Assembly (NCBI GenBank): GCA_934247875.1
Contig: CAKQJZ010000086.1
Location: forward strand, 1-8,622
Source of the DNA: an uncultured Spirochaetales bacterium
GTDB lineage: Bacteria; Spirochaetota; Spirochaetia; Sphaerochaetales; Sphaerochaetaceae
Length of the DNA stretch: 8,622 bases
Direction of reading: 5' to 3'
Shown here: positions 1 through 6,081 of the stretch, piece after piece
How positions within the stretch are numbered: position 1 is the first letter of the stretch
Layout of the letters: every line of letters starts with the position of its first letter
Notes under the pieces: generated by a model
Seen by the model: the letters and a program-made list of their open reading frames with translations, nothing else
Database searches by the model: none
What the model was told of the DNA's origin: nothing
Program-made: the position numbers and the translations under genes

Positions 1-71
1 AGTATAAAGGCAATTCCTAGAATTCTTGTGAAGTTTCGTTCTATGTGGTGCGTTAGCTTACGTGTATATGT

Positions 72-1055
72 TTATTCGTTGAAAGTCAAAACTGCATCTT
101 TTAAGATCATCAGCGTGACAGTTTTCTTCCTTGGCTTTACTATAGTGCTTGCTAGAATCAGAGTAGAGTAGAATGATATGCCAAGCATGTAATAGGATCC
201 TTGGAAATCTATAGAATCTATTGATGCTCCATTCAGTATTATGTGATGAGGATACTCTTCAGGATCTAGAGGCGTATCACTGAGAGTTACAGCTTCAGGA
301 CGGAAGAATAGCTTTCCTTCACCCCCTTGGTAGATCAAATGAGCATCTAGTGCAGTACCATCTCCTGTGAAGAATGCTGTGAATAGATTCTGAGGTTTTC
401 TATATAGCTCTTCTGCTGTGCCTATTGCTTTTATCTTGCCTTTATCAAGAAGAATCAATCTATCAGAGATAGAGAATGCTTCTTTTCTATCATGTGTTAC
501 ATAGATCATTGTGATATTCAGCCTGTCATGGATTTCTCTGATAACAGTTCTGAGTTTCTTTCTAAGCGGGGCATCAAGTGCAGAAAGAGGCTCATCAAGC
601 AGCAGTATCTTTGGCTCAGCTGCTAAAGCCCTGGCAAGTGCAACTCGCTGTGCTTCTCCCCCAGATAGCGTTGAGACACTGCGCTTCTCATAGCCTTCAA
701 GCCCTACAAGCTCTAATAGAGTAGAGGAGAGCATATGACGTTTATTGCGTCCTTTTTCCTTCATCCCGTACTCAATATTCTCAGATGTATTCATATTGGA
801 AAAGAGAGAGTAATCCTGGAAAACCATTCCGATGTTTCTCTCTTGAATCGATATGTTCGTAATGTCTTTGCCATCTAGCACTATAGTGCCTTTATCTGGT
901 CTTTCTATGCCAGATAAGAGCTTCAAAAGTGTGGATTTTCCAGACCCAGATGGTCCTACAATGGAAAGGAGCTCTCCTTCTTCTACAGCGAGATTTATAG
1001 AAAAATCAAAATCCTTATAGTGTTTTTCAAGTCCATTTATTTCAAAATAAGCCAT
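72..1055 (-). CDS. thiQ: Thiamine ABC transporter, ATP-binding protein ThiQ with C-terminal TOBE-like extension
   Basis: This is the cytoplasmic ATPase that powers thiamine/TPP import with the ThiP permease and the ThiB binding protein. The 327-residue protein shows a full ABC nucleotide-binding domain: Walker A GPSGSGKST (34-42), Q-loop VFQD (78-81), signature LSGGEAQR (130-137), Walker B LLLDEP (151-156), D-loop SALD (158-161) and switch histidine VTHD (186-189). The ATG at 1055 is chosen because it overlaps the thiP stop (TAATG, one shared base) and has GAGGAGA 7 nt upstream. The frame stays open further upstream, but that part is antisense-like shadow inside thiP. From about residue 222 there is an extra domain of about 105 residues with a FRPEAV motif, as in the TOBE domains of FbpC/PotA/CysA-type ATPases. 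E. coli ThiQ has only about 230 residues and lacks it. Sequence alone would fit a generic iron/polyamine-type ATPase; the thiamine assignment rests on the operon and its riboswitch. Confidence 0.9.
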   Translation of the reverse strand: MAYFEINGLEKHYKDFDFSINLAVEEGELLSIVGPSGSGKSTLLKLLSGIERPDKGTIVLDGKDITNISIQERNIGMVFQDYSLFSNMNTSENIEYGMKEKGRNKRHMLSSTLLELVGLEGYEKRSVSTLSGGEAQRVALARALAAEPKILLLDEPLSALDAPLRKKLRTVIREIHDRLNITMIYVTHDRKEAFSISDRLILLDKGKIKAIGTAEELYRKPQNLFTAFFTGDGTALDAHLIYQGGEGKLFFRPEAVTLSDTPLDPEEYPHHIILNGASIDSIDFQGSYYMLGISFYSTLILASTIVKPRKKTVTLMILKDAVLTFNE

Positions 1056-2656
1056 TATCGTCTCTCCTCGAAGATGAATACCAGAAGTGACTCTAAGAGT
1101 AGTATAGTTCCAAGTGCTGCAGCTCCTTGATAGTTGTATGAGCTGATCATATTGTATAAAAGCACAGGAAGAGTCTTGATGCTGCCACCTGAGAAGGTAA
1201 GAGTTGCATTCACTTCTCCAAGCGATAGCGCAAATGCAAATGCAAATGCTTTTCTTCTGTAGCTCTTGAGAGCTGGTATATCTACTTTGCATTCTGTCTT
1301 GAAATATGATTTAGCTAGCGTATATGAGCTATTCTCAAGCACATCTGGAATAGCTCTTGCTCCTGGCGCTATTGTCCTTACAGCAAATGGTATTGCTATT
1401 ACTATGTGTGCAAGAAGTACCATGACATATAGCATTATCCCTTCAAGCTCTAAATATGTTGATACTATTACAAATCCAAGTCCAAGCGTTACAGACCCAG
1501 CAGCCATTGGCAGTGTTGATATATACTCAGCTAACTTTGCTTTCTTGTACCTGGAAGCCAGTGCGATATCTGTTGCAAGCATAGTAGTTATGAATGCAGT
1601 CAATAGCCCAATGACCAAGCTTGTCACTATAGCCTCTATTGCACTTGAGCACTGTCCATGACGAGCAGATGCTAAATCATTCCATGCCTTTAGGGTGAAT
1701 ATTCCATCCTTTGTGAAGAATGCTCTATATAGTATTGAGAGCATTGGAGGAAGGATGAACAAAAGAATCAATAGTGAAATGAAGAGAGCAGCTAAGCTCT
1801 TCTTGCCCTTTGTCTTTATAAGTTCCTTCGCGCCTTTATTTGCCTTCGCTCTTCTTTTTTCTCCAGAAGTCAATAAAAGAAGAATTGAAGTAACAATAAG
1901 CACAAATAGTGATAGCGCTGAAGAAGATGCAAAGTCTAAAGTAGTGTAAGTTCTCTTATAGATCTCAGCTTCTAGAGTATAGTATTTAGGCTTACCTCCT
2001 AAGACTAGGACAATAGAGAACGAAGAGAAGCAATATAGGAAAATAAGAGTGAAAGCAGAGAGCACTGTGCCTTTGAGCTTGTAGAGCGTTACATGAAAGA
2101 ATGTGTAGAATTTGCTCTTTCCAAGTGTATATGAGACATTCTCTTCTATTCCGCTATCTTTCTCCCAGCTGGATGTAAGGAGTGCAAATGCTATAGGAAA
2201 GTTAAGATAAACATGTGCAAGTATAATTGCTTTGAATGAGTAGAGGATCTTGAAAGGAGGTTCTGAAAGAGAGAAGACACTTTTCAGAAAACTATTCAAA
2301 AGACCATTGTTTCCATACCAGATTACAAAGCCAAGCACAACAAGAATAGATGGCATTGTGAATGAAAGCTCTGAGAGTGAAAGAATAGCCTTTCTGCCTT
2401 TGAATGTGTAAGACGCAAAGAATGCAGCAAAAGGAAGCGCTAAAAGCGTCGAGATAAGCGCAGAAAGAAAGGCCTCTTCAAATGTGAATAGCAATAGCTT
2501 ATATGTGTATTTGTCTGAAAAGACTTGCTTTATAGCTAGTGCATTATCTGAAAAGGCCTTAGATAATATTCCAATAAGAGGGAGAATGAATAGGAGCATG
2601 ATTATCAGGAGTGCTGGTATTGCCCGCTTAAAATAGTAATTCTCTCTCTTATCCAT
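1055..2656 (-). CDS. thiP: Thiamine ABC transporter, fused two-domain permease ThiP
   Basis: This inner-membrane permease forms the thiamine translocation path. At 533 residues it matches the size of E. coli ThiP (about 536) and, like it, is two fused binding-protein-dependent permease domains of about six helices each. Hydrophobic segments are visible at about 12-31, 61-82, 98-113, 143-161, 198-220 and 245-263, then again at about 288-310, 339-360, 381-400, 407-426, 469-485 and 511-529. Each half has an EAA-type cytoplasmic loop that docks the ATPase: about 171-195 (SYTLGKSKF) and about 439-465 (SYTLAKSYF). In the second loop the usual glycine is alanine. SLGEVNATL (478-486) resembles the conserved end of ThiP/FbpB-type domains. 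The ATG at 2656 follows the thiB stop by 8 nt, and its ribosome site AAGGA (2662-2666) overlaps that stop codon, so translation is probably coupled. The 3' end carries the thiQ ribosome site. Confidence 0.92.
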   Translation of the reverse strand: MDKRENYYFKRAIPALLIIMLLFILPLIGILSKAFSDNALAIKQVFSDKYTYKLLLFTFEEAFLSALISTLLALPFAAFFASYTFKGRKAILSLSELSFTMPSILVVLGFVIWYGNNGLLNSFLKSVFSLSEPPFKILYSFKAIILAHVYLNFPIAFALLTSSWEKDSGIEENVSYTLGKSKFYTFFHVTLYKLKGTVLSAFTLIFLYCFSSFSIVLVLGGKPKYYTLEAEIYKRTYTTLDFASSSALSLFVLIVTSILLLLTSGEKRRAKANKGAKELIKTKGKKSLAALFISLLILLFILPPMLSILYRAFFTKDGIFTLKAWNDLASARHGQCSSAIEAIVTSLVIGLLTAFITTMLATDIALASRYKKAKLAEYISTLPMAAGSVTLGLGFVIVSTYLELEGIMLYVMVLLAHIVIAIPFAVRTIAPGARAIPDVLENSSYTLAKSYFKTECKVDIPALKSYRRKAFAFAFALSLGEVNATLTFSGGSIKTLPVLLYNMISSYNYQGAAALGTILLLESLLVFIFEERR

Positions 2657-2664
2657 ATAAGTCC

Positions 2665-3687
2665 TTATTTAGTCATCAGATCGGTCCAAGCCTTTAAAAG
2701 CTCAGCTATCTTAGCCTCTCCAAGAGTACCGCTCTTATATAGTTTAGCAGGTTTTGGCGCATAAGCAAAAGCATCAGGAAGCTCAGTTTTGCTGTTAGTA
2801 GGATACATTGAGTTTGTAACAGCTATCTCAGCCTGTGCAGTAGTGAGGATGTAGTCAATGAAGATCTTAGCCTCTTCTTTGTGCTCTGCTGTCTTCAGAA
2901 TGCCTACGCCTTCGATAGTTGCTTCATGGCCATTCTCGAAAATTAGAGCCTGGTAGCGAGTAGTATTCTCGTTCATTACATGGTAAACAGGGCTTGTTGT
3001 ATATGAAAGTACGATTGGAGCTTCACCTTCTGTGAATAGGCCATAAGCTGAAGACCAGCCAGATGCGATTGTAAGCGCATTGTCTTTCATCTTCTCCCAC
3101 CATGAGAGGTAATCTTCACCGAACTCATTGTAAGTCCAGAGCAATAGTCCCATGCCAACGCTGCTTGTTCTAGGGTCGATTAAAATTACTTTTCCTTTGT
3201 ACTCATCCTTTGTAAGGTCTTCGAGGCTCTTTGGAGCTGTGATCCCGCTCTCTGAGTCATATACAAACGCAAATGCACCAAAGTCAAATGGAAGCAGGCG
3301 GTTTGTATCATCGAATAAGAGGTTAGAAGGAATATCCTCCAAAAGTGGAGTAGCATAGCTATCAAATAGGTCATAAGCTCTCTCAGCCATGTCATCTGTG
3401 ATGCCCATTACAACATCAGCTTTGCACTTGTCGCCCTCGAGGATTACTTTGTTGAGCATCTCAACAGCATCGCCTGCAGCAACTACATTGACTTTGATTC
3501 CTGTCTCTTTTTCGAAAGCTGGGATAACAGATGGGCCTGGACCCCAGTCGCCTGTAAATGAGTCATAAGCATAGAGTGTGAGCTCTCTATTCTTCATTTG
3601 TTCTGCTCTGTCCTCTTTAGTGCCATTAGCAAAAAGAGAAAGTGATAGTGCAAGCAGAATTACGGTAATAAATACGGTCTTCTTCAT
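2665..3687 (-). CDS. thiB: Thiamine-binding periplasmic protein ThiB
   Basis: This secreted binding protein captures thiamine, thiamine phosphate or TPP and delivers it to ThiPQ. At 340 residues it is close to E. coli ThiB (about 327). Residues 1-20 form a signal peptide (KK, hydrophobic core, then LFA) with likely cleavage before NGTKED. There is no cysteine there, so it is not an obvious lipoprotein. Strong ThiB-specific motifs follow: YDSFTGDWGPGP (41-52), KADVVMGITDDM (89-100), DPRTSSVGMGLLLW (171-184), GWSSAYGLF (210-218) and LSYTTSPVYH (227-236). The last two regions carry aromatic residues which in E. coli ThiB help hold the ligand. The ATG at 3687 has a strong AGGAGG site 6 nt upstream. 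It is the first gene after the TPP riboswitch, so it should be switched off when TPP is plentiful. Confidence 0.95.
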   Translation of the reverse strand: MKKTVFITVILLALSLSLFANGTKEDRAEQMKNRELTLYAYDSFTGDWGPGPSVIPAFEKETGIKVNVVAAGDAVEMLNKVILEGDKCKADVVMGITDDMAERAYDLFDSYATPLLEDIPSNLLFDDTNRLLPFDFGAFAFVYDSESGITAPKSLEDLTKDEYKGKVILIDPRTSSVGMGLLLWTYNEFGEDYLSWWEKMKDNALTIASGWSSAYGLFTEGEAPIVLSYTTSPVYHVMNENTTRYQALIFENGHEATIEGVGILKTAEHKEEAKIFIDYILTTAQAEIAVTNSMYPTNSKTELPDAFAYAPKPAKLYKSGTLGEAKIAELLKAWTDLMTK

Positions 3688-3693
3688 GAAGCA

Positions 3694-3699
3694 CCTCCT
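3694..3699 (-). promoter_or_regulatory. Ribosome binding site of thiB
   Basis: The minus strand reads AGGAGG, then a 6-nt spacer, then ATG at 3687. It is the likely target of riboswitch control: the UUUCC segment at 3720-3716 just upstream can pair with its GGAGG (three Watson-Crick and two G-U pairs, 17-nt loop). The pairing is by inspection only. Confidence 0.8.
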
Positions 3700-3730
3700 A
3701 AGTAATTCTGTCTGGGGAAAGTTGAGTAAC

Positions 3731-3803
3731 TGCCATTCCCTACGCTGGTATTATCCAGATCAGGTTGGAGGGTATGATCTCAGGCTATTAGCCACCCCTA
3801 GAC
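3731..3803 (-). ncRNA. TPP riboswitch (THI element)
   Basis: Read on the minus strand, this leader has the TPP aptamer landmarks in order. GGGGUG (3798-3793) opens P2. A very short P3 is GGCU-AAU-AGCC. CUGAGA (3782-3777) is the pyrimidine-sensor region, and ACCC (3774-3771) closes P2. ACCUGAUCUGGAUAAUACCAGCG gives P4/P5 and the pyrophosphate-sensor loop (about 3765-3743), and AGGGAA (3741-3736) closes P4. P1 is weak by eye. The element lies between a good promoter and thiB, so it should regulate thiBPQ in response to TPP. No terminator hairpin with a U-run lies between aptamer and start codon, so translational control is more likely than transcriptional attenuation. Confidence 0.96.
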
Positions 3804-3811
3804 TAAAAATG

Positions 3812-3840
3812 ATGGTAGAAAATAGAAAGTTGCTTGTCAA
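3812..3840 (-). promoter_or_regulatory. Sigma70-type promoter for the riboswitch-thiBPQ transcript
   Basis: On the minus strand a perfect -35 TTGACA (3840-3835) is followed by a 17-nt spacer and a -10 TACCAT (3817-3812, 4 of 6 matches). Transcription would begin at about 3805, just before the aptamer. Position and spacing fit well; the start site itself is inferred. Confidence 0.7.
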
Positions 3841-3846
3841 TATAAC
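3841..3846 (+). promoter_or_regulatory. Possible -10 element for the nnr operon
   Basis: TATAAC matches the -10 consensus at 5 of 6 positions and lies directly beside the -35 of the divergent thiBPQ promoter. No convincing -35 is seen 16-18 nt upstream. If used, transcripts would start at about 3853, leaving a leader of about 40 nt. Confidence 0.3.
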
Positions 3847-3854
3847 ACGTGATG

Positions 3855-3887
3855 CTTCTGTTTATTGCCTTCAGAAGATATACTTCT
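3855..3887 (+). repeat. Overlapping inverted repeats just before nnr
   Basis: CTTCTG (3855-3860) is complementary to CAGAAG (3872-3877). The AGAAG part of that second arm is also complementary to CTTCT (3883-3887) across a 5-nt ATATA loop. The two hairpins share an arm and cannot form together. They lie 4 nt before the nnr ATG, where no good Shine-Dalgarno is seen. This could be an RNA switch, a protein-binding site or chance. Confidence 0.4.
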
Positions 3888-3891
3888 AACT

Positions 3892-5265
3892 ATGAGACCA
3901 GTTTACGCTTTAAGAGATGCAAAGACACTTGATAGTTTTCTTATATCCAAATATTCACTCTCGTCTTCTCGCTTGATAGATAAAGCAGGAGAAATAAGCG
4001 CTGCTATAGTAGAAAAAGAGAATGAGAATGCATCAATACTAGTGCTTCTAGGCCCTGGCAACAACGGCGCAGATGGCTTAGCGTTATCTGAAATCTTATC
4101 GCATTCTCATCTCCTCTCTCTATATTTCTATTCTGATAAATCCAATGATGAAGTCAAAGAGAGGAAAGCTAAGCTCAATAAAGCAATAAGAGTCATAGAT
4201 ACACTTGATGAAATCAGATCATATGATGTTGTCATCGATGCGCTCTTTGGCTTCAGCTTCCATGGCGAAATTGAACCATATGTCATAAATGCTTTGAAGA
4301 GCGCAAAGAAAGTTTATGCATTAGATGTCCCATCAGGGTTTGCGTACAATGCATATAAGACAATTACATTCACTACGCCTAAAAAAGAGTTCTATTTTGA
4401 CTATAGAGCTCAAACAGGGCTAATTGATGTTGCTAACCCAGACTTTCCAGAAGAAGAGCTTATTGCAAGTCCTGAGAATATCTATTTGCTTGAAGATAGT
4501 GATTTGAAAGCTAGGCCAATGTCTTTGACTTCATACAAGAACTCAAGAGGCCATGTTGCTTTTATTGGGGGCTCTAGCTTTTATCCAGGAGCTGCGCTTC
4601 TTGCGTCTAAAGCACTGATAAAAGGTGGCTCAGGCTTAGTAACAATATATTCAGATGAAAGCACTAAGAGCTTTGTAATCAATAATGAGAACTCAATAAT
4701 AAATGGAAGAGATCAGGACTTAAGCCGTTACGATGCGCTTTTAGTGGGCGCTGGCTGGGGCAATGGCGACGAGGTATTATTCAAAAAAGCAATCGACTCT
4801 GCTTTGCCTATAGTAATAGACGCAGATGGCTTAAAGCAGCTTAATAGAAGCATTAAGCTATCTAATGCGATTATCACACCGCATTTGGGCGAATTCAAAC
4901 GCTTGCTTAATTCTTATGAGATCAAAACTGCTACGCTAGAAGAAGACATCAAAGAACTAAGCAGAAAATCTGGTGCAGTAGTAGTCTTGAAGACTTCTGT
5001 CGTTTATATCACTGATGGCGATGTTATCTATCTATATGACGGTGAGAATCCTGCACTCGGCGTTGGTGGCTCTGGCGATATTCTAGGTGGCATCATTGCA
5101 TCAGGCCTTGGAAGAGGTGCATCGCCGCTTGATGCTGCTATAAATGGAGTCATCATCCACCAGAAGGCTGGCAGAGAACTTAGAGATAGAGTAGGATTCT
5201 TTACAGCAACAGAGCTTTTAGAGGAGGCCGGAAGAGTATGCTTCAAATCTATTTTCTCTCTATAG
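3892..5265 (+). CDS. nnr: Bifunctional NAD(P)HX epimerase / ADP-dependent NAD(P)HX dehydratase
   Basis: This enzyme repairs NADH and NADPH that have been hydrated to useless NADHX/NADPHX. The N-terminal YjeF_N domain (about 1-200) interconverts the R and S epimers: LIDKAG (28-33), the phosphate-binding loop GPGNNGADG (54-62), VIDALFG (114-120) and ALDVPSG (143-149). The C-terminal ribokinase-like domain (about 215-455) removes water at the cost of ADP or ATP: RGHVAFIGGS (219-228), VIDADGL (308-314), TPHLGEF (329-335), LKTSVVYITDG (366-376) and GGSGD (392-396) with the catalytic aspartate. At 457 residues it is somewhat shorter than typical fusions (about 490-515). The usual NNGGDG is NNGADG here. 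ATG 3892 is chosen because homologues start near this point and the upstream in-frame TTG (3865) has no ribosome site. ATG 3892 has no clear one either. The 3' end overlaps the next gene by 28 nt. Confidence 0.92.
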   Translation: MRPVYALRDAKTLDSFLISKYSLSSSRLIDKAGEISAAIVEKENENASILVLLGPGNNGADGLALSEILSHSHLLSLYFYSDKSNDEVKERKAKLNKAIRVIDTLDEIRSYDVVIDALFGFSFHGEIEPYVINALKSAKKVYALDVPSGFAYNAYKTITFTTPKKEFYFDYRAQTGLIDVANPDFPEEELIASPENIYLLEDSDLKARPMSLTSYKNSRGHVAFIGGSSFYPGAALLASKALIKGGSGLVTIYSDESTKSFVINNENSIINGRDQDLSRYDALLVGAGWGNGDEVLFKKAIDSALPIVIDADGLKQLNRSIKLSNAIITPHLGEFKRLLNSYEIKTATLEEDIKELSRKSGAVVVLKTSVVYITDGDVIYLYDGENPALGVGGSGDILGGIIASGLGRGASPLDAAINGVIIHQKAGRELRDRVGFFTATELLEEAGRVCFKSIFSL

Positions 5266-5642
5266 TCTTCTTGATCCTTTCAAGTTTCATGCTGCTACTT
5301 GATTACTACAGAGAAGAGCTTTCATTCCTTCTTCGCTTCAGAGCTTTGATGAGAGAGAGCAAGAAAGTACAGTTCATATACTTTATCAGCGGCATTGGGG
5401 TAGCTGTCTTGATGCTCTTCTTTCCTGTTTATCCAGGTCCGATGCTCCTTGGCGATTTCATCCCAGCTATGGCTGTATTATTGAATTCTTTCTACTTCAT
5501 CGTAGCTTTCAGTGAGAAAAACAAAGAGAGAGGACTTGCATTCAATGGTACGAAGCTGGAAGAGAGAAAGAAGCTTGCTGGCATTATATCGCTTCTGATT
5601 GCTTTTCTGCATTTTCTATTTCCATCGTTTGTCTTAATATGA
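5238..5642 (+). CDS. Small four-helix membrane protein of unknown function
   Basis: I do not recognise this 134-residue protein. It has four hydrophobic segments, at about 4-22, 46-64, 68-91 and 113-134. Between the first two is a charged stretch rich in Arg, Lys and Glu (about 24-44), and between the last two is another (92-112). A proline/glycine cluster, FFPVYPGPM (61-69), lies at the turn between helices 2 and 3. The ATG at 5238 lies inside the end of nnr (28-nt overlap, different frame) with GAGGAGG (5221-5227) 10 nt upstream. This is the clearest ribosome site in the operon and supports a genuine gene. It ends 4 nt before the Nudix gene. Context suggests co-expression with two metabolite-repair enzymes, but no function can be read from the sequence. 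Confidence 0.8.
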   Translation: MLQIYFLSIVFLILSSFMLLLDYYREELSFLLRFRALMRESKKVQFIYFISGIGVAVLMLFFPVYPGPMLLGDFIPAMAVLLNSFYFIVAFSEKNKERGLAFNGTKLEERKKLAGIISLLIAFLHFLFPSFVLI

Positions 5643-5646
5643 TTCT

Positions 5647-6039
5647 ATGATTGAACGTAACACAACAGCAGGCATTCTGATTAAAGATGGACATGTATTT
5701 GTCGCTAAGCGTATAAAGGGCGGGGCTCTTTCAGAGATGTGGGAGTTCCCTGGTGGCAAGAACCGCTATGGAGAGACTCTGGAAGAGACGCTTAAGAGAG
5801 AATATATGGAAGAACTCTCTATCTCTATTGCTGTCAAAGAAGAGATTTGCCAGACTGAGTTCATCAATAAAGACACTCATTATACGCTTCATGCATTTCT
5901 GATTGAAAGCGATGAAGAGAATATAGCACTATCTGTTCATACTAATTACATGCTTGCAGATAAAGCGACTCTGCTATCTCTTCCTATGGGGCAATCTGAT
6001 TCAGTTATCAGAGATTATGTCGCACTCAACCTATTGTAA
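5647..6039 (+). CDS. MutT-like Nudix hydrolase
   Basis: This is a Nudix pyrophosphohydrolase that cleaves nucleoside diphosphate-linked compounds with Mg2+. The Nudix box spans residues 37-59 and fits GX5EX7REUXEEXGU (G37, E43, R51, E52, E55, E56), except that the late glycine is Ser58. The metal-binding glutamates are intact. It is preceded by WEFPGGK (32-38), a hallmark of MutT, and the 130-residue length matches E. coli MutT (129). The likely role is removal of 8-oxo-dGTP or another damaged nucleotide from the pool, but substrates cannot be read reliably from the Nudix box and other substrates are possible. The start at 5647 follows the preceding stop by 4 nt with no clear ribosome site, so translation is probably coupled. 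Confidence 0.88.
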   Translation: MIERNTTAGILIKDGHVFVAKRIKGGALSEMWEFPGGKNRYGETLEETLKREYMEELSISIAVKEEICQTEFINKDTHYTLHAFLIESDEENIALSVHTNYMLADKATLLSLPMGQSDSVIRDYVALNLL

Positions 6040-6062
6040 GAGAAAAGTCAAAGTTTTATTAT
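6034..6062 (+). promoter_or_regulatory. Possible promoter for ilvE
   Basis: TTGTAA (6034-6039, 4 of 6) overlaps the Nudix stop codon and is followed after 17 nt by TATTAT (6057-6062, 5 of 6). Transcription would start at about 6069-6070, giving a leader of only about 12 nt, which begins almost at the AAGAGG ribosome site. Plausible but unproven; readthrough from nnr is the alternative, since no terminator lies between. Confidence 0.35.
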
Positions 6063-6081
6063 TCAGCGTAAGAGGTTAATT

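Noticed and set aside
1..71. Minus-strand frame open after the thiQ stop, as a possible fourth gene of the operon
   Set aside because: Only about 23 codons are visible and there is no ATG, GTG or TTG start in that frame, so it cannot be supported from this window.
1..170. Plus-strand open frame entering from the left edge and ending inside thiQ
   Set aside because: It would run antisense to the ThiQ C-terminus and its composition looks like a shadow. Positions 1-71 show no start codon with ribosome site, and no terminator, on either strand.
1056..1292. N-terminal extension of ThiQ to 406 residues
   Set aside because: The extension is an out-of-frame reading inside thiP, Cys/Ser-rich and unlike any ABC protein. 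The ATG at 1055 has a good ribosome site and the typical ThiQ start.
3693..3774. Pairing of CCCUCC in the aptamer (near 3773-3767) with the AGGAGG ribosome site
   Set aside because: This would hide the ribosome site when TPP is absent, the wrong direction for an importer. The UUUCC/GGGAA alternative explains the logic better.
3865..3891. TTG start adding nine residues to Nnr
   Set aside because: There is no ribosome site, and the added residues are encoded by the inverted repeats. The ATG at 3892 aligns better with family N-termini.
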